Positions 1-6,100 are shown, counted from the stretch's first letter. The stretch: 8,930 nucleotides of DNA from Rothia sp. (in: high G+C Gram-positive bacteria) (GCF_015265375.1 NZ_JABZXW010000073.1:1-8930); one strand, 5' to 3'. The notes: generated from the letters alone by a model not told the origin. Made by a program: numbers and translations.

Positions 1-6
1 GCTCAC
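1..6 (-). CDS. First two codons of an unidentified gene running off the left edge
   Basis: On the minus strand a GTG start (bases 4-6) followed by AGC is preceded by a good Shine-Dalgarno sequence, GAGGAGA at bases 15-21, with 8 bases between. That spacing is near ideal, so a gene very probably begins here and continues beyond the window. Only two codons are visible, so the product cannot be named. The terminator at 172-217 lies upstream of it, so it is probably transcribed from its own promoter in bases 22-171. Confidence 0.5.
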
Positions 7-69
7 GGGGTGATTCTCCTCGGGTTTGGGTCAGTCTGTGCTGTTCGCCGTCGCGGCGAACTATGGACG

Positions 70-84
70 GAAAAAGTCTTTTTC
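70..84. repeat. Perfect 15-base palindrome upstream of the left-edge gene
   Basis: GAAAAAG and CTTTTTC are perfect inverted repeats around one central T. The element lies 64 bases upstream of the GTG start. It is next to a weak minus-strand -10-like hexamer, TAAAAT (86-91), for which I find no convincing -35. It could be an operator or chance in an AT-rich patch. Confidence 0.3.
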
Positions 85-135
85 TATTTTAGCGGAGTCT
101 GCAAATCGGCTGTGGAGTATTACCTCGCGGGCGTG

Positions 136-167
136 ATAACCAGTTATTGGGTTCTACAACCGGTTAT
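136..167. promoter_or_regulatory. Pair of 12-bp near-palindromes, possible operator
   Basis: ATAACCAGTTAT (136-147) and ACAACCGGTTAT (156-167) agree at 10 of 12 positions. Each is a near-palindrome, and the second contains the perfect AACCGGTT. Their starts are 20 bases apart, about two helical turns, so a dimeric regulator could occupy both on one face of the DNA. They lie between the terminator at 172-217 and the gene starting at base 6, where they could control that gene. No known regulator is assigned. Confidence 0.35.
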
Positions 168-171
168 ACAC

Positions 172-217
172 AAAAGGGGTGGGTGACCCTGGACTATTCC
201 AGAGTCACCCACCCCTT
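172..217 (-). terminator. Rho-independent terminator of the mshC transcription unit
   Basis: A 12-bp stem (176-187 with 204-215) continues into a 4-bp inner stem and a 6-base loop. The single C188/A203 mismatch on the plus strand becomes a U-G wobble in minus-strand RNA. The minus-strand transcript ends in TTTTGTG. It lies 17 bases past the small ORF downstream of mshC. Confidence 0.85.
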
Positions 218-233
218 GTTGCTTTCAGAAGCC

Positions 234-356
234 CTACGCTTCCTTCTGCGCCTCGTACGCGCGCACCTCAGCTAACATCTCTGCGGCGAGCGCATCGACC
301 GTCTCACGGTCATACGGGCGAAAAGCGTACAGTTCCTCCATGACAGGCGCAGCCAT
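234..356 (-). CDS. Small ORF (40 aa) immediately downstream of mshC
   Basis: An ATG at 354-356 begins one base after the mshC stop (358-360) and opens a 40-codon frame ending in TAG at 234-236. The product begins MAAPVMEELYAF and is mostly acidic and alanine-rich. Its second half (from about Tyr15) looks like one amphipathic helix, with no signal peptide or membrane segment. No Shine-Dalgarno sequence precedes the ATG, so translation would depend on coupling to mshC termination. A second in-frame ATG (codon 6) is possible. The ORF ends just before the mshC terminator, so it lies inside the mshC transcript. It contains a TTA codon, which looks scarce in the neighbouring genes. I do not recognise it. 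It could be a real small protein, a remnant of a longer gene, or a chance ORF. Confidence 0.5.
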   Translation of the reverse strand: MAAPVMEELYAFRPYDRETVDALAAEMLAEVRAYEAQKEA

Positions 357-357
357 C

Positions 358-1674
358 TTAGAGGACCACGCCCAGGCGTGCCGCCAGGATGTCACGCACC
401 AGCGCGCCACCACCGACGGTGGTGTCCGCCAGAGCCTTCACAGCCCACGCATCCACAGCCGCCAAAGCAGCCGGCGCGTTCAGGTCCTCACCGAGTGCCT
501 CACGCACAGCGGCCAGTAGCTCAACCGCCGCCTCATCGGTGACACCTTCAGAACCCTCACGGCCCTCAGCCATCGACACCGCGTGACGGTAAGTATCCAG
601 GCGAGCCTTCGCGTGCTCCAGCAGCTCATCAGTCCAGAACCAATCCGAACGGTAATGCTGACCCATAATCGCCAGGCGCACCGCGTTCGCATCCTCGCCG
701 GCCGCGCGCAGACGCGAAACCAGCACCAGGTTGCCGCGGGACTTGCTCATCTTGTGGCCGTCCAAACCGACCATGCCGGTGTGCGCGTAATGCTTAGCGT
801 GCGGGCGCGCAGACACAGCCCACGAATGGCCAGCACCCAGGTCGTGGTGCGGGAAGGTCAGGTCGTTACCGCCAGCCTGAACGGTCAGCGAACCATCCAC
901 AAAACGGCGGGCAATCATGGTGCACTCGATGTGCCAGCCGGGGCGGCCCGCGCCCAGCTCGCCGGCATCCCAGCTCGGCTCACCCTCACGCTCAACACGC
1001 CACAGCAGCGGGTCCAGTGCGTCACGCTTACCGGCACGGTTCGGGTCGCCGCCGCGCTCAGCGAAAATCTCCAGCATCTCATCACGGCTCAGGTGCGATA
1101 CCTCGCCCGGCGCCCACGAGTAGCCCTCAGCGTTCGCGGGCAGCTCACGCACAGCCTTCAAGTCCAGGTACACGTCACCGTCAGGCTGCTCAACGCCCTG
1201 CTCGTCGGTGAAACCGGGCACGCGGTACGCCAGGCCGCGGCGCAGCAAATCCTCAATCAGCGGGAACAGCCACTCAATGGACTCCACCACACCCACATAG
1301 TGCGCCGGCGGAATCACGTTCAGCGCCTTCATGTCGGTGCGGAACAGCTCCGTCTGATCCTCAGCCAGCTCACGCCAATCAACGTTCGTGGCGGTCGCAC
1401 GCTCCAGCAGCGGGTCGTCCACATCGGTCACGTTCTGCACATAGGTGACCGGCACGCCCGCATCCAGCCAGGCGCGGTGCAGCAGGTCAAAAGCAACATA
1501 GGTGGAGGCGTGACCCATATGCGTCGCGTCGTACGGGGTGATACCGCAAACGTACAGGCTCGCCGCCTTATCCTCCTGAACCTGAACAATCTCACCAGCC
1601 GCAGTATCAAAAATACGCGGCAGCGCAGCCTTACCAGGCAAAGTCACAGAGGCCGGGGCATCCCAAGCTCGCAT
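358..1674 (-). CDS. mshC: L-cysteine:1D-myo-inositol 2-amino-2-deoxy-alpha-D-glucopyranoside ligase (mycothiol synthesis)
   Basis: This 438-residue protein performs the ATP-dependent joining of cysteine to GlcN-inositol, the third dedicated step of mycothiol synthesis, in the cytoplasm. It is a class I cysteinyl-tRNA synthetase homologue. The HIGH-type motif is at His52-His55 (THMGH) and the KMSKS loop at 308-312. Likely zinc ligands are Cys43 (CGITPYDATH), Cys251 (GWHIEC) and a histidine of FPHH (275-277). It differs from CysS by its short helical C-terminus and by the ITPYDATHMGH signature. The end, LGVVL, matches MshC termini, so the gene is complete. I chose the ATG at 1672-1674, which has AAAGGAA just upstream. 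An in-frame start 23 codons earlier adds a proline- and glycine-rich stretch not expected in the family. Terminators lie on both sides (1774-1806 and 172-217), so it forms its own unit with the small ORF at 234-356. No convincing promoter is visible in 1675-1773. Confidence 0.95.
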   Translation of the reverse strand: MRAWDAPASVTLPGKAALPRIFDTAAGEIVQVQEDKAASLYVCGITPYDATHMGHASTYVAFDLLHRAWLDAGVPVTYVQNVTDVDDPLLERATATNVDWRELAEDQTELFRTDMKALNVIPPAHYVGVVESIEWLFPLIEDLLRRGLAYRVPGFTDEQGVEQPDGDVYLDLKAVRELPANAEGYSWAPGEVSHLSRDEMLEIFAERGGDPNRAGKRDALDPLLWRVEREGEPSWDAGELGAGRPGWHIECTMIARRFVDGSLTVQAGGNDLTFPHHDLGAGHSWAVSARPHAKHYAHTGMVGLDGHKMSKSRGNLVLVSRLRAAGEDANAVRLAIMGQHYRSDWFWTDELLEHAKARLDTYRHAVSMAEGREGSEGVTDEAAVELLAAVREALGEDLNAPAALAAVDAWAVKALADTTVGGGALVRDILAARLGVVL

Positions 1675-1773
1675 GGGTTTCCTTTCCGTAAAAACGCCCA
1701 CACCCGGTGGACGCGCCACACCCGCCGCCCAACCTACGGGCATGCGGGTGCCAAAAAATCTACTTAAACAAGA

Positions 1774-1806
1774 ATACCCGCCCGTGAGAAACTCACGGAC
1801 GGGTAT
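1774..1806 (-). terminator. Rho-independent terminator of uppP
   Basis: Stem arms 1774-1788 and 1792-1806 enclose an AAA loop. The only plus-strand mismatch (C1781/A1799) is a U-G pair in minus-strand RNA. The following minus-strand sequence is T-rich, with a run of six T about 15 bases further on. It lies 27 bases after the uppP stop and separates uppP from mshC. Confidence 0.85.
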
Positions 1807-1832
1807 GTCATATCACGCTGAGGGCTAAAGCC

Positions 1833-2681
1833 TTAGAACGCCGAAGAAGTAGCGTTCAGAACGCCAGTGCCCAGACCAACGAAAATCAGGATACCGAGCG
1901 CAATGCGGTACCAAATGAAAATGCCGTAGGACTTCGACGACACGTACTTCAGGAACCAGCCAATCATCAGGTAACCCACCACAAACGCAACCAGAGTAGC
2001 CACGATGGTCGAGGGGATACCGTAGTAGCCGGTCGCCTCCTCGCCGGTGACCACCTTAAAGGTCTTGTACAGGCCAGACATGAACACGGCGGGCATCGCC
2101 AGAAGGAACGAGTAACGTGCCGCAGCCTCACGGGTGTAACCCATGAACAGACCCGCGGTAATCGTACCGCCCGAACGAGAAACACCCGGAATCAGCGCCA
2201 GCGCCTGTGCGCAACCGTACAGCAGGCCGTGACGGAACGTCAGGTCCTTCAGCTCACGCTGCTCGCGGCCAAAACGGTCCGCAAGGCCCAGGAACACCGC
2301 AAAGACAATCAGCATGGTCGCCACAATCCACAGGCTGCGGAACTGCGTGTCAATGTAGTCTTCCAACAGCAGACCCAAAACGCCGATGGGCAGGGAGCCA
2401 ATAATAATCAGCCAACCCATGCGGGCATCCGGGTCGTTGCGCGGTACGCGGCCGGTAAGAGCGCCAAACCACGCCTTCACAATGCGCACAATATCGCGCC
2501 AGAAAAAAATCAAGACCGCGGTCTCAGTACCCAGCTGGGTGATTGCGGTAAACGCGGCGCCCGGGTCAGCCTTCTCCGGCAGGATCTGGCCAACAATGTT
2601 CAGATGCGCCGATGACGAAATCGGCAGAAATTCGGTCAGGCCCTGAACAAAGCCCAAAATAATTGCTTGAATCCATTCCAC
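1833..2681 (-). CDS. uppP: Undecaprenyl-diphosphatase (bacitracin resistance protein family)
   Basis: This 282-residue polytopic membrane protein dephosphorylates undecaprenyl diphosphate to the monophosphate carrier. It thereby recycles the lipid for peptidoglycan and other wall polymers, and its overproduction is known to give bacitracin resistance. The (E/Q)xxxE motif appears as Gln13 to Glu17 in VQGLTEFLPISSSAHL. The PGxSRSG motif is at 165-171, with the catalytic Arg169. Several hydrophobic segments follow, for example 91-107, 117-133, 190-204, 224-244 and 257-274. I chose the GTG at 2679-2681 because it gives the family N-terminus, MEWIQAIILGFVQG. An upstream extension of 40 codons is basic and unlike the family. 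No Shine-Dalgarno sequence precedes this GTG, which suggests leaderless translation. The TAA stop lies 27 bases before a terminator. Confidence 0.93.
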   Translation of the reverse strand: MEWIQAIILGFVQGLTEFLPISSSAHLNIVGQILPEKADPGAAFTAITQLGTETAVLIFFWRDIVRIVKAWFGALTGRVPRNDPDARMGWLIIIGSLPIGVLGLLLEDYIDTQFRSLWIVATMLIVFAVFLGLADRFGREQRELKDLTFRHGLLYGCAQALALIPGVSRSGGTITAGLFMGYTREAAARYSFLLAMPAVFMSGLYKTFKVVTGEEATGYYGIPSTIVATLVAFVVGYLMIGWFLKYVSSKSYGIFIWYRIALGILIFVGLGTGVLNATSSAF

Positions 2682-2688
2682 GCATTCA

Positions 2689-2694
2689 AGGATA
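2689..2694 (-). promoter_or_regulatory. Possible -10 element of a leaderless uppP transcript
   Basis: On the minus strand TATCCT ends exactly 7 bases before the uppP GTG. This would place the transcription start at or next to the start codon. The region carries no Shine-Dalgarno sequence and no recognisable -35 hexamer. Leaderless mRNAs are common in Actinobacteria, but here the promoter is only inferred from spacing. Confidence 0.35.
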
Positions 2695-2766
2695 CAGGAG
2701 GCACGCCCGCCCGGAGCGGTTCGCCGAAGGTGATGTGGAACCTCCGCAAACCGCCCCGTCCACACT

Positions 2767-2792
2767 CTGAAACGCTCAGGGTGCCGTTTCAG
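2767..2792. repeat. 8-bp inverted repeat in the spacer before uppP
   Basis: CTGAAACG (2767-2774) and CGTTTCAG (2785-2792) are perfect inverted repeats around a 10-base loop. No T tract follows on the minus strand, so it is not a clear terminator for the gene ending at 2891. It may be an operator or an RNA hairpin. The rest of the 209-base spacer (2682-2890) holds nothing else I can support. Confidence 0.35.
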
Positions 2793-2890
2793 GAGGTACA
2801 CCGCGGTGCAACCGGGGCTTATCCACGGCTCATCTACGACTCCCGGAAGCCGCGCAAACAGCTCAGCTGCGTGTCAAAGGCGTGAGCCTA

Positions 2891-3793
2891 TTAGCCGCAC
2901 GACCAGTCAAAAACTCCGGTCTCAAAATCAAAAACAGCGCTACCGCACCCAAAATTCAGCACATCAAACTCATCGAACTCAATATAACGAGCCGACAGGC
3001 CCTCCGGCAGAGCCTGCGCATAAAAATGAGTGCCACCCAAGTGAGTATTCACCGCAATCAGCGGCTCAGCCCACTCAAACCACGCCGAATCCTCCGCATC
3101 CCAATCGAAAGGACTCAAATAACCAGTCTGCGAGTCCACATTCTCAAACACATCACTGGGGACCTTACCGGCATTCGGGTCATCCGTCGGAACCCACCCC
3201 ACAAGAGCAGGCTTACGATCCAGCGGCTGCTGACGATCCGCCAAAGCCCAGGCGCTGAAGCTCTCCTCCTCACCACGATGCTCACCGGGCCGGCGCACAT
3301 CCTGCGGCGGCTCCGTACGGGACGAGAACTCCTCCTCGCTCAGGTACAGCACCGCAAACTCGGCATCCAGAATATCGCGCAACAACAACTGATACGGATG
3401 CACCCGCGCCTGCGCATACTGCACCTCAAACGGGTCATCACTAGCAGCATTAGCAACGCCCTCAGTCGCCTCATCCTCAGCGAACTGGCCATCACCGGCG
3501 AAGAAAGAGAACGCCACAACGCCCGGATACTTCTGTGCATCCGGCAGGTACTCCCCCGGCAACCTCACCGTAAAAATATGCTGCATCGGCAAACCAGTAA
3601 AAGTACTGCGCGGCCACTGATCCTGCTCAATACCGGGACCAGTCGAACCCACCCAGCCAGCCTCCCACACCTCGGTGGAACCTGCAGGCAGAGCAGTATC
3701 ATCACTACCGCGCAGCTCATAATTCCAGGCACGAACAGAAGAATCGGTGCCCGCCGCATCAACGGGGCTAAACACCATCGCGTAGCTTTTCAT
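2891..3793 (-). CDS. Uncharacterised acidic protein, probably DUF1963/YwqG-like
   Basis: This 300-residue protein has no signal peptide or membrane segment, so it is probably cytosolic. It is strongly acidic, with about 50 Asp or Glu against 17 Lys or Arg. The resemblance to DUF1963 (YwqG) rests on three stretches. FTGLPMQHIFTVRLPGEY (65-82) recalls the family's early 'lP..HL.Q..l' block. HLGGTHFYAQ (251-260) recalls the 'lLGyp...Q' motif. The C-terminal LNFGCGSAVFDF (279-290), followed by FDWSCG, recalls the closing 'fGD.G..yfF...w.C' block, although here Cys283 replaces the usual Asp. The function of DUF1963 is not established. The ATG at 3791-3793 has an excellent Shine-Dalgarno sequence, GGGAGGAA, five bases away. 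Two stop codons follow in tandem (TAA then TAG). It follows leuA but is separated from it by a terminator, so it is not in the leucine operon. Identification is moderate; the reading frame is firm. Confidence 0.8.
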   Translation of the reverse strand: MKSYAMVFSPVDAAGTDSSVRAWNYELRGSDDTALPAGSTEVWEAGWVGSTGPGIEQDQWPRSTFTGLPMQHIFTVRLPGEYLPDAQKYPGVVAFSFFAGDGQFAEDEATEGVANAASDDPFEVQYAQARVHPYQLLLRDILDAEFAVLYLSEEEFSSRTEPPQDVRRPGEHRGEEESFSAWALADRQQPLDRKPALVGWVPTDDPNAGKVPSDVFENVDSQTGYLSPFDWDAEDSAWFEWAEPLIAVNTHLGGTHFYAQALPEGLSARYIEFDEFDVLNFGCGSAVFDFETGVFDWSCG

Positions 3794-3867
3794 GAGAGTT
3801 CCTCCCTGCAGACTATTCGCCCCACAGCACGCCGATGCACACAACACCTGCGCACATTAACGCATAA

Positions 3868-3902
3868 GGGCGGGATACATACTCCCAGTATGCATCCCGC
3901 CC
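3868..3902 (-). terminator. Rho-independent terminator of leuA
   Basis: Stem arms 3868-3883 and 3887-3902 close on a CCC loop. The single plus-strand mismatch (A3877/C3893) pairs as G-U in minus-strand RNA. The tail, TTATGCGTT, is only moderately T-rich. It lies 74 bases after the leuA stop. Confidence 0.8.
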
Positions 3903-3976
3903 CCACATCATGCACGGCTAACGGTCACCCACCAGCGGTCACCCGAAAACCTTGCACAAAGCATGTACGCTATCGC

Positions 3977-5728
3977 CTATGCCTGGCGCTCATCACGCAG
4001 CGCACGGTTCACAGCCGAAATCATCGCCTTCAACGCCGCACGAGTCGTCGAGTTATCCACACCAATACCCCACAGCACGCGAGAACCAACAGCAGCCTCA
4101 ACGTAGCACGCAGCATTAGCAGTCGACGAAGACGACATGGTGTGCTCCGAATAATCCATCACGCGAATATCCACGCCCTCGCCCGACAGGATGTTCTGCA
4201 GAGCATCCACCGGACCGGTACCCGAAGCAGAACGAGTATAAGTGTGGCCATCAATGTTCAGACCAACACGCAGAGTAGTCGCACCGGTATCAGCCGAATC
4301 AATGTTAATCGACTCAATACGGTACTTACCCCAACGGTTCTGCGGATCCGGAGCCGGCAGGTACTCATCCGCAAAGATGTTCCACAGCTTCTCGCTGGTC
4401 ATCTCGCCGCCCTCAGCGTCAGTACGAGCCTGAACAATCTTCGAGAACTCAACCTGAGCACGACGCGGCAGATCCAGGCCGTGATCCTGCTTCAGCAGGT
4501 ACGCCATACCGCCCTTACCGGACTGCGAGTTCACACGAATAATCGCCTCATAGGTACGACCCAGATCGCGAGGATCAATCGGCAGGTACGGAACCTCCCA
4601 GTACACCTCATCCACGGTCTTACCCGCCTCAGCCGCGGTACGCTCCAGAGCCTCAAAGCCCTTCTTAATAGCGTCCTGGTGAGAACCAGAGAACGCGGTG
4701 AACACCAGATCGCCACCATACGGCGAACGCTCGTGCACCTTCAACTGGTTGCAGTATTCAACAGTCTTACGGATACCGTCAATATCAGAGAAATCAATCT
4801 GCGGATCCACACCCTGGGTGTACATGTTCAGACCCAAAGTGACCAGGTCAACGTTACCGGTGCGCTCACCATTACCGAAGAGGCAACCCTCAATACGATC
4901 AGCGCCCGCCAGGTAACCCAGCTCAGCAGCAGCCACGCCGGTACCGCGGTCATTGTGCGGGTGCAGCGACAGCACAATGTGCTCGCGGTGGTTCAGGTTG
5001 CGGTGCATCCACTCGACAGAGTCGGCGTACACGTTCGGGGTAGCCATCTCAACGGTAGCGGGCAGGTTCACAATCAGCTCGCGACCGTTCTGACCGACCT
5101 CCAGCTCCTCAGCCACAGCGTTTACCACGCGAGCCGCGTACTCCAGCTCAGTGCCGGTGAAAGACTCGGGCGAGTACTCGTAGATGACCTTAGTGTCAGA
5201 AATCATCTGCTCTTCGTACTTGCGGCACAGGCGCGCACCCTGCAGGGCGATATCCAGCACGCCCTCCTGATCCTGGTTGAACACCACGCGACGCTGCAGC
5301 ACGGAGGTCGAGTTGTAGAAGTGCACAATCGCCTGCGGTGCGCCCTCAATCGCCTCAAAAGTGCGGGCAATCAGGTGCTCACGAGCCTGCACCAGAACCT
5401 GAATGGTCACGTCCGAAGGAATGTGGCCGTCCTCAACGAGAGTGCGCACAAAATCAAAGTCAGTCTGCGACGCCGAGGGGAAACCAACCTCAATTTCCTT
5501 GTAACCCATCTTCACCAGCAGCTTGAACATCGCAAGCTTACGGTCGGTGTCCATGGGGTCAATCAGCGCCTGGTTGCCGTCACGCAGATCCACTGCGCAC
5601 CAGCGCGGAGCCTTCTCAATGACCTTATCCGGCCAGGTGCGGTCCGGCAGGTCAACAACAATCTGTTCGTGGAAAGGGCGGTACTTGTGTACCGGCATGG
5701 GGCTGGGCTTCTGGTGGTTTTTCATCAT
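3977..5728 (-). CDS. leuA: 2-isopropylmalate synthase
   Basis: This 583-residue enzyme condenses acetyl-CoA with 2-oxoisovalerate, the first committed step of leucine synthesis. It is the long actinobacterial form, close in layout to the Mycobacterium and Corynebacterium enzymes. The TIM-barrel catalytic domain covers about residues 30-340. It has LRDGNQ with metal ligand Asp50, the LHPHND motif with His256 and His258, and GNGERTGNVDLV with Asn292. A linker leads to the C-terminal leucine-binding regulatory domain (about 455-583), so feedback inhibition by leucine is expected. Two adjacent ATG codons (5726-5728 and 5723-5725) follow AGGAA; the second has the better spacing, and either is possible. 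An upstream in-frame ATG lacks family similarity. A leucine-rich leader peptide and terminator lie 129 bases upstream, so transcription is probably attenuated by leucine supply. A terminator follows at 3868-3902. Confidence 0.96.
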   Translation of the reverse strand: MMKNHQKPSPMPVHKYRPFHEQIVVDLPDRTWPDKVIEKAPRWCAVDLRDGNQALIDPMDTDRKLAMFKLLVKMGYKEIEVGFPSASQTDFDFVRTLVEDGHIPSDVTIQVLVQAREHLIARTFEAIEGAPQAIVHFYNSTSVLQRRVVFNQDQEGVLDIALQGARLCRKYEEQMISDTKVIYEYSPESFTGTELEYAARVVNAVAEELEVGQNGRELIVNLPATVEMATPNVYADSVEWMHRNLNHREHIVLSLHPHNDRGTGVAAAELGYLAGADRIEGCLFGNGERTGNVDLVTLGLNMYTQGVDPQIDFSDIDGIRKTVEYCNQLKVHERSPYGGDLVFTAFSGSHQDAIKKGFEALERTAAEAGKTVDEVYWEVPYLPIDPRDLGRTYEAIIRVNSQSGKGGMAYLLKQDHGLDLPRRAQVEFSKIVQARTDAEGGEMTSEKLWNIFADEYLPAPDPQNRWGKYRIESINIDSADTGATTLRVGLNIDGHTYTRSASGTGPVDALQNILSGEGVDIRVMDYSEHTMSSSSTANAACYVEAAVGSRVLWGIGVDNSTTRAALKAMISAVNRALRDERQA

Positions 5729-5759
5729 GAATTCCTGTGGGTTGGTCCGTCTCGCTCTA

Positions 5760-5803
5760 CCCCAATTTCGGGGCTCGTACCGTGCCGGGTATCGGTCCCC
5801 GGC
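5760..5803 (-). other. Two GC-rich hairpins in the leuA 5' untranslated region
   Basis: Between the attenuator and leuA, GCCGGG and CCCGGC (5784-5789 and 5798-5803) form a 6-bp stem with an 8-base loop. CCCC and GGGG (5760-5763 and 5770-5773) form a shorter one. Neither has a T tract, and both lie upstream of the leuA ribosome site. They may influence translation or mRNA stability; no role is shown. Confidence 0.3.
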
Positions 5804-5856
5804 TGCCGTGGTCAAGGCGGTGCATCAGAAAGGATGCGAAGGTGAGATGCCGCGTC

Positions 5857-5903
5857 AAAAAGCCGGAACGGTTGCGGCAGATTCTAGCGTGCCCCGTTCC
5901 GGC
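5857..5903 (-). terminator. Leucine attenuator: intrinsic terminator in the leuA leader
   Basis: In minus-strand RNA a perfect 10-bp stem, GCCGGAACGG with CCGTTCCGGC (5894-5903 and 5862-5871), is followed directly by five U (5857-5861). A further GGCA/TGCC pairing extends it inside the loop, and the leader peptide's stop codon lies in that loop. The upstream arm lies within leader-peptide codons 22-25. It begins five bases after the last of three leucine codons. A ribosome stalled at those codons would cover the arm and prevent termination. Confidence 0.85.
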
Positions 5904-5967
5904 GAATAAGCAGCAGGTTCATTGCCTGGCGGGTAACCCCGCGCATGCTCTCACCGTGAATAGTCAT
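5884..5967 (-). CDS. leuA leader peptide (27 aa, Leu-Leu-Leu-Ile)
   Basis: A short frame from ATG (5965-5967) to TAG (5884-5886) encodes 27 residues. It contains MNLLLIRRNG, with three consecutive leucine codons, CTG CTG CTT, at positions 18-20. Its end overlaps the attenuator hairpin. Leucine-rich leader peptides before leuA are known in other Actinobacteria, and the position, length and codon run fit that role. GGAGGT directly abuts the ATG, which is too close for normal ribosome binding. The hexamer TAGCGT ends six bases before the ATG, so the leader may be translated leaderless. A later in-frame ATG at codon 8 (5944-5946), preceded by GGTGAG, is the alternative. A small GCGGG/CCCGC hairpin (5929-5942) lies upstream of the leucine codons. 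The peptide is probably only a sensor. Confidence 0.8.
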   Translation of the reverse strand: MTIHGESMRGVTRQAMNLLLIRRNGAR

Positions 5968-5973
5968 ACCTCC

Positions 5974-6009
5974 ACGCTATCACAGCGCCCGGAGGCGGTG
6001 GCACAGCGC
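5974..6009 (-). promoter_or_regulatory. Probable leuA promoter region with spaced direct repeat
   Basis: A TANNNT-type -10 (TAGCGT, 5974-5979) ends six bases before the leader ATG. GCGCTGTG occurs twice on the minus strand (5981-5988 and 6002-6009) with starts 21 bases apart, about two helical turns. Both copies lie where a regulator would meet RNA polymerase. No good -35 is visible. Bases 6010-6061 hold nothing else I can support. Confidence 0.4.
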
Positions 6010-6061
6010 ACGGGGCGCCGTCCATCATCTGGAAAGAATTACCGGCGAGAATTAACGACGA

Positions 6062-6098
6062 AGGGGGCGTAGCCACCATTACTGGCGCTACGCCCCTT
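6062..6098 (-). terminator. Probable terminator of the LCP gene
   Basis: GGGGCGTAGC (6064-6073) and GCTACGCCCC (6087-6096) form a perfect 10-bp stem with a 13-base loop, 62 bases after the LCP stop. The minus-strand tail is CTTCGTCGTTAATT, a weak T tract. No plus-strand gene is present to need it, so I assign it to the LCP gene. Confidence 0.65.
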
Positions 6099-6100
6099 CA

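Noticed and set aside
358..1674. Reading the gene as cysteinyl-tRNA synthetase (cysS)
   Set aside because: The length, the ITPYDATHMGH signature and the short C-terminus fit MshC and not CysS.
583..1767. Plus-strand open frame of 394 codons opposite mshC
   Set aside because: It is a codon-register shadow of mshC, with no domain and biased composition.
2682..2801. N-terminal extension of UppP by 40 residues
   Set aside because: The extra residues are basic and proline-rich, and would precede the normal first membrane segment without family support.
4053..4061. Perfect DnaA box TTATCCACA, with TTATCCACG at 2819-2827 and 6752-6760
   Set aside because: Three scattered single boxes, two of them inside coding sequence, with no cluster, AT-rich unwinding element or dnaA or dnaN nearby. 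No origin is supported.
2882..5845. Plus-strand open frame of 987 codons across leuA and the acidic-protein gene
   Set aside because: It is in exact codon register with both minus-strand genes. It stays open because they lack TTA, CTA and TCA codons. Its Arg-, Leu- and Thr-rich translation has no recognisable domain, while the opposite strand encodes clear LeuA.
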